A program made the translations under genes and the position numbers. The notes beneath the pieces were generated by a model, which was not told the origin of the DNA, did not search any database, and saw nothing but the letters and a program-made list of their open reading frames with translations. Of a stretch of DNA of 48,793 nucleotides, positions 48,262-48,793 are shown piece after piece. Where the stretch lies: the NCBI GenBank assembly GCA_947178095.1, contig CAMWWZ010000010.1, positions 1 through 48,793 on the forward strand, given 5' to 3'. Within the stretch, counting starts at the first letter, position 1. Every line of letters begins with the position of its first letter. The DNA comes from an uncultured Treponema sp. GTDB lineage: Bacteria > Spirochaetota > Spirochaetia > Treponematales > Treponemataceae.

Positions 48262-48290
48262 AAGACAAAATCGAAAATTGCTGATATAAT
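48262..48290 (+). promoter_or_regulatory. Promoter for FHA gene, predicted leaderless
   Basis: AAGACA (48262-48267) and TATAAT (48285-48290) with a 17-bp spacer; exactly 6 nt then lead to ATG 48297, with no ribosome site. Confidence 0.55.
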
Positions 48291-48296
48291 GAAAAT

Positions 48297-48641
48297 ATGA
48301 ACGATTCCACAATTATGAACAATTCCCCGGTGGGGCAGCACATTCAGGCGTTTTCGAATTCGGAAGCGGTTTCCTACTTGATGTTCAACAAGAAAAAAAT
48401 TCAGCTTGTGGCGAAAATCACGATTGGCCGCGACACGGACAACAGCGTCGTGATTGACAACAAGCTCGCAAGCCGCCGCCACGCGCTCATTCAAAAAATC
48501 AAAGAAGATTATTTTTTGAAAGACGAAAATTCCACGAACGGAACTTTTTTGAACGACAAGAAAATTCCTGCCGGAAAATATGTTAAACTTTCTCGCGGCG
48601 ACAAAATTACAATCGGCACGGCGAATTTAGTTTTTGGCTGA
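48297..48641 (+). CDS. FHA-domain protein
   Basis: A 114-residue protein that is essentially one forkhead-associated domain, which binds phosphothreonine. After a ~25-residue lead, the core IGRDTDNSVVIDNKLASRRHALIQKI...LKDENSTNGTFLNDKKI shows the GR, SRRH and NSTNGT phosphopeptide-binding motifs. It probably recruits a partner phosphorylated by a Ser/Thr kinase, none of which is in the window. TATAAT ends 6 nt before the ATG. A partial gene follows 7 nt downstream. Confidence 0.9.
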   Translation: MNDSTIMNNSPVGQHIQAFSNSEAVSYLMFNKKKIQLVAKITIGRDTDNSVVIDNKLASRRHALIQKIKEDYFLKDENSTNGTFLNDKKIPAGKYVKLSRGDKITIGTANLVFG

Positions 48642-48648
48642 AAATTTT

Positions 48649-48793
48649 TTGAAGACAATTTTGGATTCCACGCAAGAATTTTTAGAAAAAATCCACGCTT
48701 ACTCTTTGCACGAAAAACTTCCTTCGGCGCAAAAAATTTCGTCGCTCGCAAAAAAAACTGTTTCGGTTTTGCGCTCGGAAAATCCAAGTTATC
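48649..48793 (+). CDS. Unknown protein, N-terminal fragment
   Basis: From TTG 48649 the frame stays open to the window end: KTILDSTQEFLEKIHAYSLH, then EKLPSAQKISSLAKKTVSVL. It begins 7 nt after the FHA stop, in the same direction, and codon use looks coding. The start codon is uncertain (no ATG, weak ribosome site). No family is recognisable in 48 residues. Confidence 0.45.
   Translation, partial: MKTILDSTQEFLEKIHAYSLHEKLPSAQKISSLAKKTVSVLRSENPSY

Overview
The window reads as a chromosomal segment of a spirochaete, most likely a host-associated anaerobic Treponema. This is inferred from gene content and organisation: a Treponema-type single-chain 6-phosphofructokinase, dnaX-ybaB-recR, a TAXI receptor paired with a DUF1850 protein, an FHA protein, an oxygen-sensitive class III ribonucleotide reductase, and runs of A and T in the spacers. 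No rRNA, tRNA or CRISPR array was seen, so the genus is not proven.

Layout. 1-7.9 kb holds housekeeping genes: a leftward group (exported protein fragment, RlmB-type methyltransferase, SEC-C/YchJ protein, TetR regulator, RlmL-type methyltransferase) and a rightward group (phosphofructokinase, dnaX, ybaB, recR). 7.9-15.1 kb is accessory: a small XRE repressor facing a lipoprotein gene across three spaced operators, a 648-residue GNAT-like membrane protein, a ThiT-like transporter subunit, a second SpoU methyltransferase, and an XRE/ImmA-like protein divergent from an HU-like protein. 15.6-30.7 kb is a leftward surface-polysaccharide locus: wbpB-wbpD-wbpE-dehydrogenase, a TIR-like protein, Wzx, a non-hydrolysing 2-epimerase, glycosyltransferases, Wzy, a broken IS1595-type element, an Mrr-like protein and a dead glycosyltransferase. 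A NusG paralogue at 31.8-32.3 kb sits upstream in the same direction, across about 1.1 kb of structured non-coding DNA. 32.4-48.8 kb returns to core metabolism: two XRE genes, adk, TAXI/DUF1850, purA, ilvN, a DAHP synthase-prephenate dehydratase fusion, thrA, a Vat-like acetyltransferase, nrdDG, a PfkB-family kinase and an FHA protein.

How the genes work together. The wbp genes can together make a UDP-2,3-diacetamido-2,3-dideoxy uronic acid, probably the manno form. The glycosyltransferases, Wzx and Wzy would build, flip and polymerise the repeat unit. No priming sugar-phosphate transferase is present, so that step must be encoded elsewhere. thrA, the aroF-pheA fusion and ilvN form a leftward amino-acid group.

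The most striking signal is between the genes. A family of about 150-bp elements, each a series of four hairpins (H1-H4), lies directly upstream of several unrelated genes (ybaB, the ThiT-like gene, the TAXI receptor, a 12-codon ORF, the Vat-like gene), with one orphan copy in the polysaccharide leader and partial copies at adk and ilvN. Stem sequences differ between copies yet stay paired, while hairpin-loop sequences are conserved, as expected for a structured RNA or a structure-dependent mobile DNA. A second repeat family (three copies), a 22-bp hairpin array, a good NrdR box pair and four promoters whose -10 box lies exactly 6 nt before an ATG (predicted leaderless mRNAs) add to the regulatory picture. 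All function calls come from reading the sequence by eye; no search was run.
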